Source of the DNA: Centipeda infelix ATCC 43532
GTDB lineage: Bacteria; Bacillota; Negativicutes; Selenomonadales; Selenomonadaceae
Assembly: GCF_000234095.1 (NCBI RefSeq)
Contig: NZ_JH376798.1
Location: 277,424 to 341,423 of the forward strand
DNA: 64,000 nucleotides
Reading direction: 5' to 3'
Part shown: positions 1-8,446 of the stretch, piece by piece
Layout: the number at the start of each line of letters is the position of its first letter
Position numbering within the stretch: position 1 is the first letter of the stretch
Made by a program: the position numbers and the translations under genes
The notes under the pieces: generated by a model
What the model was told of the DNA's origin: nothing
Databases searched by the model: none
What the model saw: the letters and a program-made list of their open reading frames with translations, nothing else

Positions 1-2
1 AC

Positions 3-1421
3 TACTCGAAAAAAGAAATGCAGGGCAAGGAGTTCTTTAAGGGCGACGGCACAATACCGTGGTACGTCACCTGCGTCTCCATCTTTGCCACACTGCTCAG
101 CCCGATCTCGTTCCTCGCGATCCCGGGCAACTCGTATCACGGCTCGTGGATCTTCTGGTGGGCGCAGCTCGGTATGCTGTTCGCGATCCCGCTCACGATT
201 CGCTACTTCCTGCCGATCTACAGCAAGCTCGAAATCGACACGGCGTACCACTACCTCCAAAAGCGTTTCCAGAGCGGCAACCTCCGCATCCTCGGCGCAC
301 TCATGTTCATCATCTACCAGCTCGGACGTATGTCCATCATCATGTACCTCCCGTCCATGGCACTCGCCGAGGTCACGGGGCTCGATGTCAACATGCTGAT
401 CATTGTCATGGGTGTCATCGCCATCATCTACTCCTACTCCGGCGGCCTCAAGGCGGTTCTCTACACCGACTTCATCCAGGGCACGATTCTCATCGTCGGC
501 ATTGCCCTCTCCCTCGTCGCCATGATCGGCAGCATCCATGGAGGATGGGGCACGGTCTGGGATACCCTCACCACAGGGCATAAGTTCATGCTCGAAAATG
601 AAGTCTGGTTCAGCCCCGACATCATTTCCTCCAGTGTCTTCATCATCTTTATCGGCGGCGGCCTTGGCACATTCGCATCGTACATCTCCAGTCAGGACAT
701 CGTTCAGCGTTTCACTACAACCACGGACATGAAACAGCTCAACAAGATGACACTCGGCAACGGAGTTGTCTCCATCTTTGCCGCCACGGTCTTCTTCCTC
801 GTCGGTACGGCACTCTTTGTCTTCTATCAGCAGAACCCCGATCTGCTCACGACGGATCGCCGCGACCTCGTGCTCGCAGCGTACATCACCTACGAGCTGC
901 CTGAAGGGCTCACGGGTATCCTCCTCGCCGCACTCTTTGCGGCGGCGCAGTCCACCCTCTCCACGGGCATCAACTCCGTTGCGACCAGCTGGGTTCTGGA
1001 CATCCAGTCCGTCCTCAACCCCGCGATGGAGATGAAAAAACAGACGCGCATCGCGCAGTTTATCTCTCTGGGCATCGGTATCCTCTCCATCGTCGTCGCC
1101 ATCGTCATGGCAGGCAGTGACATCCGCTCGGCATACCAGTGGTTCAACAGCTTCATCGGACTCGCACTCGGGGCTCTGGCGGGCATGTTCGTCCTCGGCG
1201 CATTCTGCCCCAAGGCAAACGCCAAGGGCGCACTCATGGGCTTCATTGTCGCAACGGCGGTTGTCCTCTACCTCAAGTATTTCGTCCCGTCCGTCTCCTT
1301 CTGGTCGTACACCCTCATCACCATCGTCATCTCGCTCATCGTCGGCAACCTCGTCAGCCGCATCACCGAGCCGAACTACGAGGCTCCCGCGGGTACAACG
1401 GTGCAGAGCACGCGGAGCTGA
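3..1421 (+). CDS. SSS-family sodium:solute symporter, probably sialic acid type; 5' end outside window
   Basis: The protein is a polytopic inner-membrane symporter of the SSS/SLC5 family that uses the sodium gradient to import an organic solute. The frame is open to the left edge (codons YSKKEM before the first ATG at 18), so the true start and first helix lie outside the window. About 472 residues are visible. Family motifs include ISFLAIPGNSY near the start, YSYSGGLKAVLYTD near residue 145 and AAAQSTLSTGINSVAT near residue 310. It is followed on the same strand by a YhcH protein, a ROK kinase and NanM-like mutarotases. That company points to N-acetylneuraminate or a related sugar as substrate; this is inference, since SSS sequence alone does not fix the substrate. 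Confidence in the family is high. Confidence 0.9.
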   Translation, partial: YSKKEMQGKEFFKGDGTIPWYVTCVSIFATLLSPISFLAIPGNSYHGSWIFWWAQLGMLFAIPLTIRYFLPIYSKLEIDTAYHYLQKRFQSGNLRILGALMFIIYQLGRMSIIMYLPSMALAEVTGLDVNMLIIVMGVIAIIYSYSGGLKAVLYTDFIQGTILIVGIALSLVAMIGSIHGGWGTVWDTLTTGHKFMLENEVWFSPDIISSSVFIIFIGGGLGTFASYISSQDIVQRFTTTTDMKQLNKMTLGNGVVSIFAATVFFLVGTALFVFYQQNPDLLTTDRRDLVLAAYITYELPEGLTGILLAALFAAAQSTLSTGINSVATSWVLDIQSVLNPAMEMKKQTRIAQFISLGIGILSIVVAIVMAGSDIRSAYQWFNSFIGLALGALAGMFVLGAFCPKANAKGALMGFIVATAVVLYLKYFVPSVSFWSYTLITIVISLIVGNLVSRITEPNYEAPAGTTVQSTRS

Positions 1422-1489
1422 GAACAATTGTAAAAAAACCATAAGTTTGATAGGATAGACAGGCAAGTTGTTCACTGCTCCTTGCGAAC

Positions 1490-1690
1490 CCCAGTGGAGC
1501 AAGCGAATGACCGTGCTGTGCAGCGTGCGTGACATCTCAGTGAACCCTAGTGGAGCAAGTGGGTAAAGAGCGCGGTACGCCCCGACGGATTTCTTTCGTT
1601 CAAGCGAAGCGCGTTTAAGAAGTCCGTCGGTATTTAAGCGTACAAGCGCACGATCACTTGCGTAACTAAGTGTTCAATGAGGGTCACGCA
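1490..1690 (+). repeat. Palindromic repeat family A, copy 1
   Basis: First of four copies of a long imperfect palindrome. The inner stem is CGACGGATTTCTT (1583-1595) with AAGAAGTCCGTCG (1617-1629) around a conserved loop containing TTCAAGCGAAGCGCG. The outer arm (CCTAGTGGAGCAAG) pairs with a right arm (CACTTGCGTAACTAAG). The left outer arm is present twice here, near 1493 and 1546. It fills most of the gap between the symporter and yhcH. Confidence 0.8.
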
Positions 1691-1715
1691 TGAAAAACAT
1701 ATCCAAGGAGGTTCT

Positions 1716-2168
1716 ATGATCTACGGCAGCATCTACCACGAGAAAACCTACGCATTCCTCCCGCCGCGCGTACAGCAGGCACTTGCCTTTGCCCGCACGC
1801 ACGACCTTGCCGCGCTCCCCAAGGGGCGCAACGACATCGACGGCGAGAATGTCTACGTCAATATCGCCCACTATACCACGGGCGAGCGCAGCGAAAAGAT
1901 CTGGGAGGCGCACCGCGCCTACATCGACATCCACGTCCTCGCCGAGGGCACAGAGAAAATCGACGTGAGCCTCATCGAGCGGATGCAGACGCATCCATAC
2001 GAGGAGGACAAGGACTATGTGCCCGCCGATGGCGCAGTCACCCAGACCACCATCATGCGTCCCGGCGACTTCCTCATCTGCTACCCCGAGGACGTACATC
2101 GCTCCGGAGTGAAGGTCGACGAGGCAGCCCCGCTCAAGAAAGGGATTTTCAAAATTAGGGTCGAGTAA
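1716..2168 (+). CDS. YhcH/YjgK/YiaL family protein (sialic acid anomerase type)
   Basis: A 150-residue cupin-like protein of the YhcH/YjgK/YiaL (DUF386) family. E. coli YhcH (NanQ) speeds interconversion of sialic acid anomers in the cytoplasm, and other members sit in sugar-acid operons. Diagnostic stretches are GSIYHEK at the start, EAHRAYIDIHVL in the middle and the C-terminal PGDFLICYPEDVHRSG, where the conserved acidic and histidine residues bind metal in the family. The start at 1716 is chosen over an in-frame upstream ATG because AAGGAGGT lies just before it (1705-1712) and the family starts with MIYGSIY. It lies between a symporter and a sugar kinase, consistent with a sialate operon. 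Confidence 0.88.
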   Translation: MIYGSIYHEKTYAFLPPRVQQALAFARTHDLAALPKGRNDIDGENVYVNIAHYTTGERSEKIWEAHRAYIDIHVLAEGTEKIDVSLIERMQTHPYEEDKDYVPADGAVTQTTIMRPGDFLICYPEDVHRSGVKVDEAAPLKKGIFKIRVE

Positions 2169-2173
2169 AGGAA

Positions 2174-2213
2174 GGGCAAGTCTCAAATATCGCGTGAGAC
2201 TTGCCCCAATTTC
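2174..2213 (+). terminator. Hairpin between yhcH and the ROK kinase gene
   Basis: GGGCAAGTCTCA pairs perfectly with TGAGACTTGCCC (12 bp), followed by CAATTTCTTT. It looks like a terminator or attenuator that would reduce transcription of the kinase gene 46 bases downstream. Confidence 0.6.
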
Positions 2214-2259
2214 TTTAGGAATCGCCGACAATAAGCAACAATCGAACGGAGGCACATCC

Positions 2260-3168
2260 ATGTATATCTGCATCGACATCGGCGGCACCGCCATCAAATA
2301 CGGCGTTGCGGACGCGGCGGGCACATTCCGCACGCGCGGCTCTGTGCCCACCGAGGCAAAGGAGCAGGGCGGCACTGGCATCGTGCAAAAGGTCTTTGCC
2401 ATCGTGCGTGAGGCGCAGCAGACCCATGCCGTGAAGGGCGTTGCCATCTCCACTGCGGGCATGGTCGATCCGAAGGCGGGCTGTATTGTCTATGCCCTTG
2501 CGGATGCGATCCCCGACTACACAGGCACAGACTGGAAGGCCCTCATGCACGATGCGTTCGGACTTCCCGCCTCCGTCGAGAACGATGTCAACTGCGCCGC
2601 GCTCGGCGAGCTGTGGCGGGGCGCGGGGCAGGGCTGCTCCTCCCTCTTTGCCATGACCATCGGTACGAGCATCGGCGGATGCCTTATCGTGGACGGGAAG
2701 GTTGTGCACGGCGCATCGCAGAGTGCGGGCGAGATCGCCTATATGCGCGTCCCCGGCGGACGGCTGCACGAACGCTGCTCCGCCACCTGTCTCGTCGCCT
2801 CCGTCTGCCGCACAAAGGGGCTGCCTGCCGGCAGCATCGACGGACACGCCGTTTTTGACCTCCTCAGGAAAGGAGATCCCGATGCCGCCGAGGAGGTCAC
2901 GGCACTCATCGACGCACTCGCGGACGCGATCACAAACGTCATCGCAGTCGCGAACCCTGAGCGCGTCGTCCTTGGCGGCGGCATCATGGCGCAGGAGGAG
3001 GTACTGCGCCCGCCCCTTGAGGAGGCACTGCGTGGCCGCCTTCCGCCCCTCGTCTACGAGGCAACCACCATTGCATTCGCCGCTACACAGAACGACGCGG
3101 GTATGCTCGGCGCACTCTACCACTTCTTTCAGGAGCATGGAAATCTGAGCGTGTCGGTGCTTCCATAG
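2260..3168 (+). CDS. ROK-family sugar kinase (N-acetylmannosamine kinase or glucokinase type)
   Basis: A 302-residue cytoplasmic kinase of the ROK family, which phosphorylates hexoses and N-acetylhexosamines with ATP. The N-terminal phosphate-binding motif IDIGGTAIKYG is at residues 4-14. VENDVNCAALGE (near residue 105) carries the catalytic Asp region, and TIGTSIGGCLIVDG the second phosphate loop. The usual zinc motif CGCGNxGCxE is absent; at that place the protein reads HERCSATCLVASVC, so it belongs with zinc-free ROK members. The start at ATG 2260 follows GGAGG (2248-2252) by 7 bases; an earlier in-frame ATG at 2194 lies in the hairpin region and adds a non-conserved extension. Context suggests ManNAc as substrate (NanK role), but glucokinase activity cannot be excluded. 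Confidence 0.85.
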   Translation: MYICIDIGGTAIKYGVADAAGTFRTRGSVPTEAKEQGGTGIVQKVFAIVREAQQTHAVKGVAISTAGMVDPKAGCIVYALADAIPDYTGTDWKALMHDAFGLPASVENDVNCAALGELWRGAGQGCSSLFAMTIGTSIGGCLIVDGKVVHGASQSAGEIAYMRVPGGRLHERCSATCLVASVCRTKGLPAGSIDGHAVFDLLRKGDPDAAEEVTALIDALADAITNVIAVANPERVVLGGGIMAQEEVLRPPLEEALRGRLPPLVYEATTIAFAATQNDAGMLGALYHFFQEHGNLSVSVLP

Positions 3169-3192
3169 GAACCCATATATTGTGTATAACAT

Positions 3193-3233
3193 GACCCCCA
3201 AAAGCCGAAACAATCAAGCTGCTTTTGGGGGTC
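3193..3233 (+). terminator. Hairpin between ROK kinase and first mutarotase
   Basis: GACCCCCAAAAGC and GCTTTTGGGGGTC form a 13 bp perfect stem. No T run follows on the plus strand, so it may be an mRNA-stabilising or attenuating hairpin rather than a full terminator. Confidence 0.5.
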
Positions 3234-3263
3234 AGATTACAGGTCCACAAAGGAGAAAACAAT

Positions 3264-4211
3264 ATGAAACTCTCATGGCATCACTCTGCGATCGCGGCAC
3301 TCATTGCGCTTGCACCGCTTACGGCTGCGGCCGCACCCGCCGAAGTCGGCACACCTCCGATCGCGTGGCAGTCGGTCGGCACACTCTCCCCCGCCGCAGG
3401 ATACGCGGAGAACATCGGCGTTGCGGGTCTCGTACAAGGGACGTTCGGCGACTGCATCATCGTCGGCGGCGGCGCGAACTTCCCCGCGGGCGGGCCGCTC
3501 ACGGGCGGGGCAAAGGTGACCTATCCCGACGTCTACGTCCTGCGTGCCACGGCAGCAGGGCTCACCGAGACGGATCACGCGCAGATGCCGTACCCCGTCG
3601 GCTACGGCGTATCTGTGACGACACCGGACGGCGTGCTCTACTTCGGCGGCAGTACGGACGAGACGGGGGCGCGTGCAGTGACACGCCTCACCGCGCCGAA
3701 CGGGAAACTCCATACAGAGACGCTGCCCGCCCTCCCCTTTTCCCTCCAGAACGGTGTCGCCGCCTATGACAAGGGCACAGTGTACCTCGGCGGCGGCAAG
3801 CAGGACGGCACACTCAGCAAGAAGTTCTACACCTACGATGTCAAGACAGGGATGCTGTCATCTCTCCCCGACTTCCCCGGCGAGCCACGCGAGCAGTCCG
3901 TTGCGGAGTTCCTCGGCGGGCGGCTCTATGTATTCAGCGGCGGCGCGAACGTAGCGTACACGGACGGCTATGCCTACGATCCGAAGACACGCGCATGGAC
4001 AGAGATCAAGGGGCCGAACGTGGACGGCACGCCCGTCTCGCTTCTCGGTGCGCGTTCTGTGCGGCTCAATGCGGATGAGATGCTGGTCGTCGGCGGCTTT
4101 AACCACGAGATCTACAACTGGGCCGTATCGAATCTAAGCACCCTGCAAGGCGAGGAAAAATACGCCGAACCGCGGAGGCGTGTCGTCCCTCTGACCGAGC
4201 ACCTGTCCTGA
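3264..4211 (+). CDS. NanM-like cyclically permuted mutarotase, C-terminally truncated copy
   Basis: An exported Kelch-type beta-propeller related to NanM, the periplasmic N-acetylneuraminate mutarotase. The signal peptide is residues 1-23 (AAIALIALAPL-type core ending AAAAPA). IIVGGGANFPAGGPLTGG near residue 60, YPDVYVLRA and repeated Kelch Gly-Gly pairs follow. The first 298 or so residues are almost identical to the second copy at 6459-7589. Then the sequence diverges abruptly after LQGEEK (near 4157) into YAEPRRRVVPL and stops at 315 residues, instead of 376 in the full copy. The last propeller blade and closing strand are therefore missing, so the product may not fold. The start at 3264 has AAAGGAG upstream and gives a clean signal peptide. 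Confidence 0.85.
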   Translation: MKLSWHHSAIAALIALAPLTAAAAPAEVGTPPIAWQSVGTLSPAAGYAENIGVAGLVQGTFGDCIIVGGGANFPAGGPLTGGAKVTYPDVYVLRATAAGLTETDHAQMPYPVGYGVSVTTPDGVLYFGGSTDETGARAVTRLTAPNGKLHTETLPALPFSLQNGVAAYDKGTVYLGGGKQDGTLSKKFYTYDVKTGMLSSLPDFPGEPREQSVAEFLGGRLYVFSGGANVAYTDGYAYDPKTRAWTEIKGPNVDGTPVSLLGARSVRLNADEMLVVGGFNHEIYNWAVSNLSTLQGEEKYAEPRRRVVPLTEHLS

Positions 4212-4227
4212 TGAGGAGAAAGACCAC

Positions 4228-5907
4228 ATGATTGTTTCATCCCAAGACCACTGTGACGTGCTGGTGATCGGCGCGGGCATCGCCGGGATCTGTGCGGCGA
4301 TTGCGGCGGCAAAAGAGGGCTGCGCCGTCGTGCTCACGAGCAGTACGGAGATCTTTTCCGGCTCCAGCTTTTTCCCGGGGACATGGGGACTGGGGCTGAT
4401 CGGTCCTGTGGACGCGGCGGACGAGGACGACCTTGCCGCAAGCATTGCGCGGGTTGGAGCGGGGATGACGACACCCGCGCTCGTCAAAACCTTCGTACAC
4501 AAGATCAATCCCTCGATCAACGCGCTGAAAGCATGCGGCATCCGGCTACGGACCGCAGAAAAATCCGATGAAAAAGAGTTTATCCCCTGTTTTGACCACA
4601 AGCGGCGAAATTGGAATGGTCTGGAAGCCGCCCGTATGCGTGCCGTCTTCCAAAAGGAGCTGTCGGAATACGGGGTGCGGCGCTGCCCCCATCATGAGGC
4701 ATTGGAACTCGTTCAGCGCAGCGGACGCGTGTGCGGCGCAGTGTTCGCGGCGAAGAACCGCCTCCTCGCCATTCGCAGCAAGGCGGTCGTCCTCGCCACG
4801 GGCGGCTACAGCGGGCTGTTTCAGAACTGCCTCACGACCGCCGATGTCACAGGGACGGGGCACGCCTTGGCACTGCGGGCAGGGGCGCGGCTCATCAACA
4901 TGGAGTTCATGCAGATGATGCCCGGCTTCCTCTCCCCTGCGCCAAAGACCGTATTCAATGAAAAGACCTTTCGTTTTGCCACCTTCCGCGACGCGGACGG
5001 AAACGACATCTTGGCGCATCTGCCGAACCGCGCCGCACTGCTGGCGCAGCGATCCACGCACGGGCCGTTTACCGCTGCGGGCGCGGATCGCGCGGTCGAC
5101 TTCGCCATTGCGCGCGCGGAGAAAAGCGGCGGAGCGTATGTGAGCTATTCGGACGAGATGAAGCAAAATCCGCCCGAGTTTATCGCGACCTATTTCGACT
5201 GGCTGCACGAGAAAAAGGGGCTGACCCCGAACGATCCCGTGCGAATTGGGATGTACGCCCATGCAGCGAACGGCGGCATCGTGATCGACAGCGATGCCGC
5301 AACGGATGTCCCCGGCCTTTATGCCTGCGGCGAAGTGACCGGCGGGATGCACGGGGCGGATCGGATCGGCGGGCTGTCCAGTGCAAACGGGCTGGTGTTC
5401 GGAGAGATCGCGGGCAAATCCGCCGCCACGGAGGCGCGCGGCACAATGGTTGCGGACGATGAGATTCTCCTGCGCGCGCACAGCATCCCCGATGCACACG
5501 CCATACGCAGCCGTCTCCGCAGCGTGATGACAGAGAACGCCATGATCGCACGCAGCGCGGATGGGCTGACGCGGGCGATTCGCTTCTGCACGGACGCACG
5601 GGAGGAAATGGAGCGTAATGCCCCCGCGACCACTGCAGCGGATGCCGCCGCAGTCCTCCGACTGTCCGCTCAGCTGCGGACAGCGACGGCAGTTCTGACA
5701 GCAGCTCTGCTCCGACGGGAAAGCAGGGGGGCACACTACCGCACGGATCACCCCGACACACTGAAATCGGAGGAAAAGAGGATCATCGTTACCGAAACGA
5801 ACGGCGCGATCACGGCGCGGCACGAAAGTTCCGAAGAACGCACGCATGAATACTATGAGGGTCTTTGTCAAATGTCACGAACATGCATGCTCCACGCAAA
5901 CACTTAG
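4228..5907 (+). CDS. FAD-dependent oxidoreductase, fumarate reductase/L-aspartate oxidase flavoprotein family
   Basis: A 559-residue flavoprotein. The N-terminal dinucleotide-binding motif VLVIGAGIAGICAAIAAAK is at residues 11-29. VVLATGGYSGLF near residue 190 and the C-terminal FAD motif GLYACGEVTGGMHGADRIGG near residue 365 are typical of the fumarate reductase/succinate dehydrogenase/NadB family. No signal peptide is seen, so it should act in the cytoplasm; the substrate cannot be told. It starts 16 bases after the truncated mutarotase with GAGGAG before ATG 4228. The last 12 or so codons come from repeat A copy 2 (from 5870), which also gives the stop, so the native C-terminus may have been replaced. 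It lies between two near-identical mutarotase copies, so it probably arrived or was trapped during that duplication. Confidence 0.8.
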   Translation: MIVSSQDHCDVLVIGAGIAGICAAIAAAKEGCAVVLTSSTEIFSGSSFFPGTWGLGLIGPVDAADEDDLAASIARVGAGMTTPALVKTFVHKINPSINALKACGIRLRTAEKSDEKEFIPCFDHKRRNWNGLEAARMRAVFQKELSEYGVRRCPHHEALELVQRSGRVCGAVFAAKNRLLAIRSKAVVLATGGYSGLFQNCLTTADVTGTGHALALRAGARLINMEFMQMMPGFLSPAPKTVFNEKTFRFATFRDADGNDILAHLPNRAALLAQRSTHGPFTAAGADRAVDFAIARAEKSGGAYVSYSDEMKQNPPEFIATYFDWLHEKKGLTPNDPVRIGMYAHAANGGIVIDSDAATDVPGLYACGEVTGGMHGADRIGGLSSANGLVFGEIAGKSAATEARGTMVADDEILLRAHSIPDAHAIRSRLRSVMTENAMIARSADGLTRAIRFCTDAREEMERNAPATTAADAAAVLRLSAQLRTATAVLTAALLRRESRGAHYRTDHPDTLKSEEKRIIVTETNGAITARHESSEERTHEYYEGLCQMSRTCMLHANT

Positions 5908-6187
5908 TTGCGCAAGCGTTCGTGTGCTTGTACGCTCAAATACCGCCGGACTTCTTAAACGCGCTACGCTTGAACGAAAGAAGTCCGACGGGGCGTACCG
6001 CACAAGCGGTCAACGTCATCCAATCACACCTCGCTAACGCTCGTGTTCTTGGGACGTTTTCCCATGCGACCTGTTACCCAATCAGCTTCGTCCTGCGGAC
6101 TTACTTCTTGGACAGGTCAGTATTTTCCCGCTTGCTCCACTAGGGTTTTCTTAGGAGCATCGCCGTCCTCATTTTCCCGTAACATTT
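5870..6187 (-). repeat. Palindromic repeat family A, copy 2 (long form, inverted)
   Basis: Reverse-orientation copy bounded by AAATGTCACGA (5870) and CCGTAACATTT (6177-6187), which are near-perfect inverted ends. The inner stem is 5944-5956 with 5978-5990. It carries about 117 extra bases compared with copy 4, near 6005-6120. It overlaps the 3' end of the FAD gene. The ORFs seen inside it are repeat-derived. Confidence 0.8.
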
Positions 6188-6213
6188 ATCATAGAACCTA
6201 ATATGAAAAATAT

Positions 6214-6242
6214 TTGAATTTTATCATCAAATATGCTATCAT
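6214..6242 (+). promoter_or_regulatory. Predicted promoter for second mutarotase gene
   Basis: TTGAAT (6214-6219), 17 bases, TATCAT (6237-6242), in an AT-rich stretch. Together with the MITE-like element that follows, it leaves a leader of about 200 bases before the gene at 6459. Confidence 0.6.
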
Positions 6243-6267
6243 TTCCTTATGAAAATAGAAAATATTT

Positions 6268-6431
6268 TAAGGAATCACTGATAAAATGAAGTCCGTCAGA
6301 TTGGCGTAGATTTTTCGTCCAAACAAGGAGACAAACCGGACGCATAGCAAGGGCTATGTGGAGGATCGAGAGCGCAGTGCGGGTGAAAATATGCACCAAG
6401 ATGATGTGACTGCGTGTATCCGTGCTTCCTA
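6268..6431 (+). mobile_element. MITE-like fold-back element, family B copy 1
   Basis: A 164 bp non-coding element starting TAAGGAATCACTGATAAA and ending GTGCTTCCTA. It shares the core CAAACCGGACGCATAGC...CTATGTGGAGGAT with the copies at 17603, 34093 and 37623. Its right terminal repeat is the most degraded of the four. It lies between a promoter and the mutarotase gene. Confidence 0.8.
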
Positions 6432-6458
6432 TGCCCCGATACAAAAGGAGGAAATGAT

Positions 6459-7589
6459 ATGACACACTCATTCCGTCATACCGCGCTCGCGGCACTCATC
6501 GCCCTTGCCCCGCTCACGGCTGCAGCCGCGCCCGCCGAGGTCGGCACACCTGCGCTCGCGTGGCAGTCGGTCGGCACACTCTCACCCGCCGCAGGATACG
6601 CGGAGAACATCGGCGTTGCGGGTCTCGTACAGGGGACGTTCGGCGACTACATCATCGTCGGAGGCGGCGCGAATTTTCCAGCGGGCGGGCCGCTCACGGG
6701 CGGGGCAAAGGTGACCTATCCCGACGTCTACGTCCTGCGCGCCACGCCAGCAGGGCTCACCGAGACAGATCACGCGCAGATGCCGTACCCCGTCGGCTAC
6801 GGCGTATCCGTGACGACACCGGACGGCGTGCTCTACTTCGGCGGCAGTACCGACGAGACGGGGGCGCGTGCAGTGACACGCCTCACCGCACCGAACGGAA
6901 AACTCCATACAGAGACGCTGCCCGCCCTGCCCTTTGCCCTCCAGAACGGTGTTGCCGCCTATGACAAAGGCACAGTGTACCTCGGCGGCGGCAAGCAGGA
7001 CGGCACACTCAGCAAGAAGTTCTACACCTACGATGTCAAGACAGGGATGCTGTCATCGCTGCCCGACTTCCCCGGCGAGGCACGCGAGCAGTCCGTTGCG
7101 GAGTTCCTCGGTGGGCGGCTTTATGTATTTAGCGGCGGTGCGAGCGTAGCGTACACGGATGGCTATGCCTACGATCCGAAGACACGCACGTGGACTGAGG
7201 TCAAAGGGCCGAACGTGGACGGCACACCCGTCTCGCTTCTCGGTGCGCGTTCCGTACGTCTCAATGCGGATGAAATGCTGGTCGTCGGCGGCTTTAATCA
7301 TGAGATCTACAACTGGGCAGTATCGAACCTAAACACCCTGCAAGGCGAGGAAAAGGACGCATTCCGCGCCCACTACTTCACCATGTCCCCCGAGGACTAC
7401 CATTGGAATCGCGACATCCTCGTCTACAACGCCAAGACCGATGCATGGCGCACCGTCGGACAGCTGCCGTTCCCCGCACCCTGCGGCGAGGCACTCGTCA
7501 TGGCAAAGGGCGCACTCTACTCCATCAGCGGCGAGATCAAGCCCGGCGTACGCAGCCCGCGCCTCTATCGCGGCCTCTTCGTGAAGTGA
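6459..7589 (+). CDS. NanM-like cyclically permuted mutarotase (full length)
   Basis: A 376-residue exported Kelch beta-propeller. In the family, NanM releases the right anomer of N-acetylneuraminate in the periplasm before uptake. The signal peptide is residues 1-24 (MTHSFRHTALAALIALAPL, cleavage after AAAAPA). Kelch motifs run through the protein, including IIVGGGANFPAGG, GVLYFGGSTDETGAR and MLVVGGFNHEIYNW. The end, YSISGEIKPGVRSPRLYRG, matches the family terminus, so this is the intact copy. AAAGGAGG (6444-6451) sets the start at 6459. It is nearly identical to the truncated copy at 3264 over its first 298 residues. Transcription probably starts near 6249 and passes through the MITE-like element. 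Confidence 0.88.
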   Translation: MTHSFRHTALAALIALAPLTAAAAPAEVGTPALAWQSVGTLSPAAGYAENIGVAGLVQGTFGDYIIVGGGANFPAGGPLTGGAKVTYPDVYVLRATPAGLTETDHAQMPYPVGYGVSVTTPDGVLYFGGSTDETGARAVTRLTAPNGKLHTETLPALPFALQNGVAAYDKGTVYLGGGKQDGTLSKKFYTYDVKTGMLSSLPDFPGEAREQSVAEFLGGRLYVFSGGASVAYTDGYAYDPKTRTWTEVKGPNVDGTPVSLLGARSVRLNADEMLVVGGFNHEIYNWAVSNLNTLQGEEKDAFRAHYFTMSPEDYHWNRDILVYNAKTDAWRTVGQLPFPAPCGEALVMAKGALYSISGEIKPGVRSPRLYRGLFVK

Positions 7590-7633
7590 GCGCAATGCTT
7601 GACGAACTGCGCGAATGGCAGAAACATTGATCC

Positions 7634-7668
7634 ACACAAAAAGCCCCCACTGCGGGGGCTTTTTGTGT
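7634..7668. terminator. Bidirectional terminator between nanM-like and btuD-like genes
   Basis: ACACAAAAAGCCCCC and GGGGGCTTTTTGTGT form a 15 bp perfect stem with a 5-base loop, with A and T runs on both sides. It serves the convergent genes on either side. Confidence 0.9.
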
Positions 7669-7671
7669 ATC

Positions 7672-8445
7672 CTAATCCGAAAGATACTGCGGCAAATACC
7701 GAATATAGATACGACCGTCCTCAGCGGTCTCTACCTTTGCACGCACCTCGTAGAGCTCGTGGATGAACTCCTCTGTGAGCAGCTCACGCGGCGTACCGAG
7801 CCCTACGACGCGCCCCTTTCGGATGGCGATGAGGCGGTCGCAGTAGAGCGCGGCGATGTTGAGGTCGTGGATCGCAGAGACGACGGTGAGATCCAGTCCC
7901 TTTACAATGTCCATGATCTGCAGCTGATACTTGATGTCCAGATGGTTCGTCGGCTCGTCGAGGATCATGCACTCCGCCTCCTGCGTGAGCGCACGCGCGA
8001 GGATGACGCGCTGCTGCTCGCCGCCCGAGAGACTGGCGAAGCTGCGCTCCACACACTCCTCCATGCCGACCGTACGGAGCGCACGGCGTGCGATCTCGTA
8101 GTCCGCTGCGTTATCACGGTCGAGCAGCCGCTTGTGCGGGGAGCGCCCCATGAGCACAACCTCCATCACGCTGAAGTCGAAGCTGTAGAAATTATGCTGC
8201 GCCACCACGGAGAGCTGCAGCGCAGACTCCCGATAGCTCAGCTCATCGAGCGCACGCCCGTTCAGTGTGATGCTGCCCGCCGTCGGTTTCTGCACGCGGT
8301 AAAGACATTTGAGGAACATACTCTTGCCGCTGCCGTTCGGGCCGATGATGCCGAGAAATTCCTTCGGTTTCAGATGAAAATCCAACCCCTTCAAAATCTC
8401 CTTGTCCCCGATGAAGAGTTTTACCGCCTCAGCCAGTATTTCCAT
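7672..8445 (-). CDS. ABC transporter ATPase, cobalamin/siderophore type (BtuD-like)
   Basis: The 257-residue ATPase powers the FecCD-type permease encoded just upstream. Walker A is GPNGSGKS (near residue 36), the signature LSGGEQQR, and Walker B MILDEPTNHLD followed by the switch histidine in SAIHDLN. Start at 8445 is preferred to the ATG at 8466: it gives MEILAEAV, one base after the permease stop, with GGAGGG placed 9 bases upstream inside the permease gene. It is the last gene of a four-gene operon led by a cobalamin riboswitch, which makes vitamin B12 the likely substrate. Related ATPases also serve haem and siderophore importers. Confidence 0.88.
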   Translation of the reverse strand: MEILAEAVKLFIGDKEILKGLDFHLKPKEFLGIIGPNGSGKSMFLKCLYRVQKPTAGSITLNGRALDELSYRESALQLSVVAQHNFYSFDFSVMEVVLMGRSPHKRLLDRDNAADYEIARRALRTVGMEECVERSFASLSGGEQQRVILARALTQEAECMILDEPTNHLDIKYQLQIMDIVKGLDLTVVSAIHDLNIAALYCDRLIAIRKGRVVGLGTPRELLTEEFIHELYEVRAKVETAEDGRIYIRYLPQYLSD

Positions 8446-8446
8446 A

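Noticed and set aside
5865..6143. A 92-codon plus-strand ORF (MSNVTNMHAPRKH...) with similar ORFs at 16431-16631
   Set aside because: Its similarity to other ORFs comes entirely from repeat family A; copies 1 and 3 break the frame and there is no ribosome binding site. These are repeat shadows.
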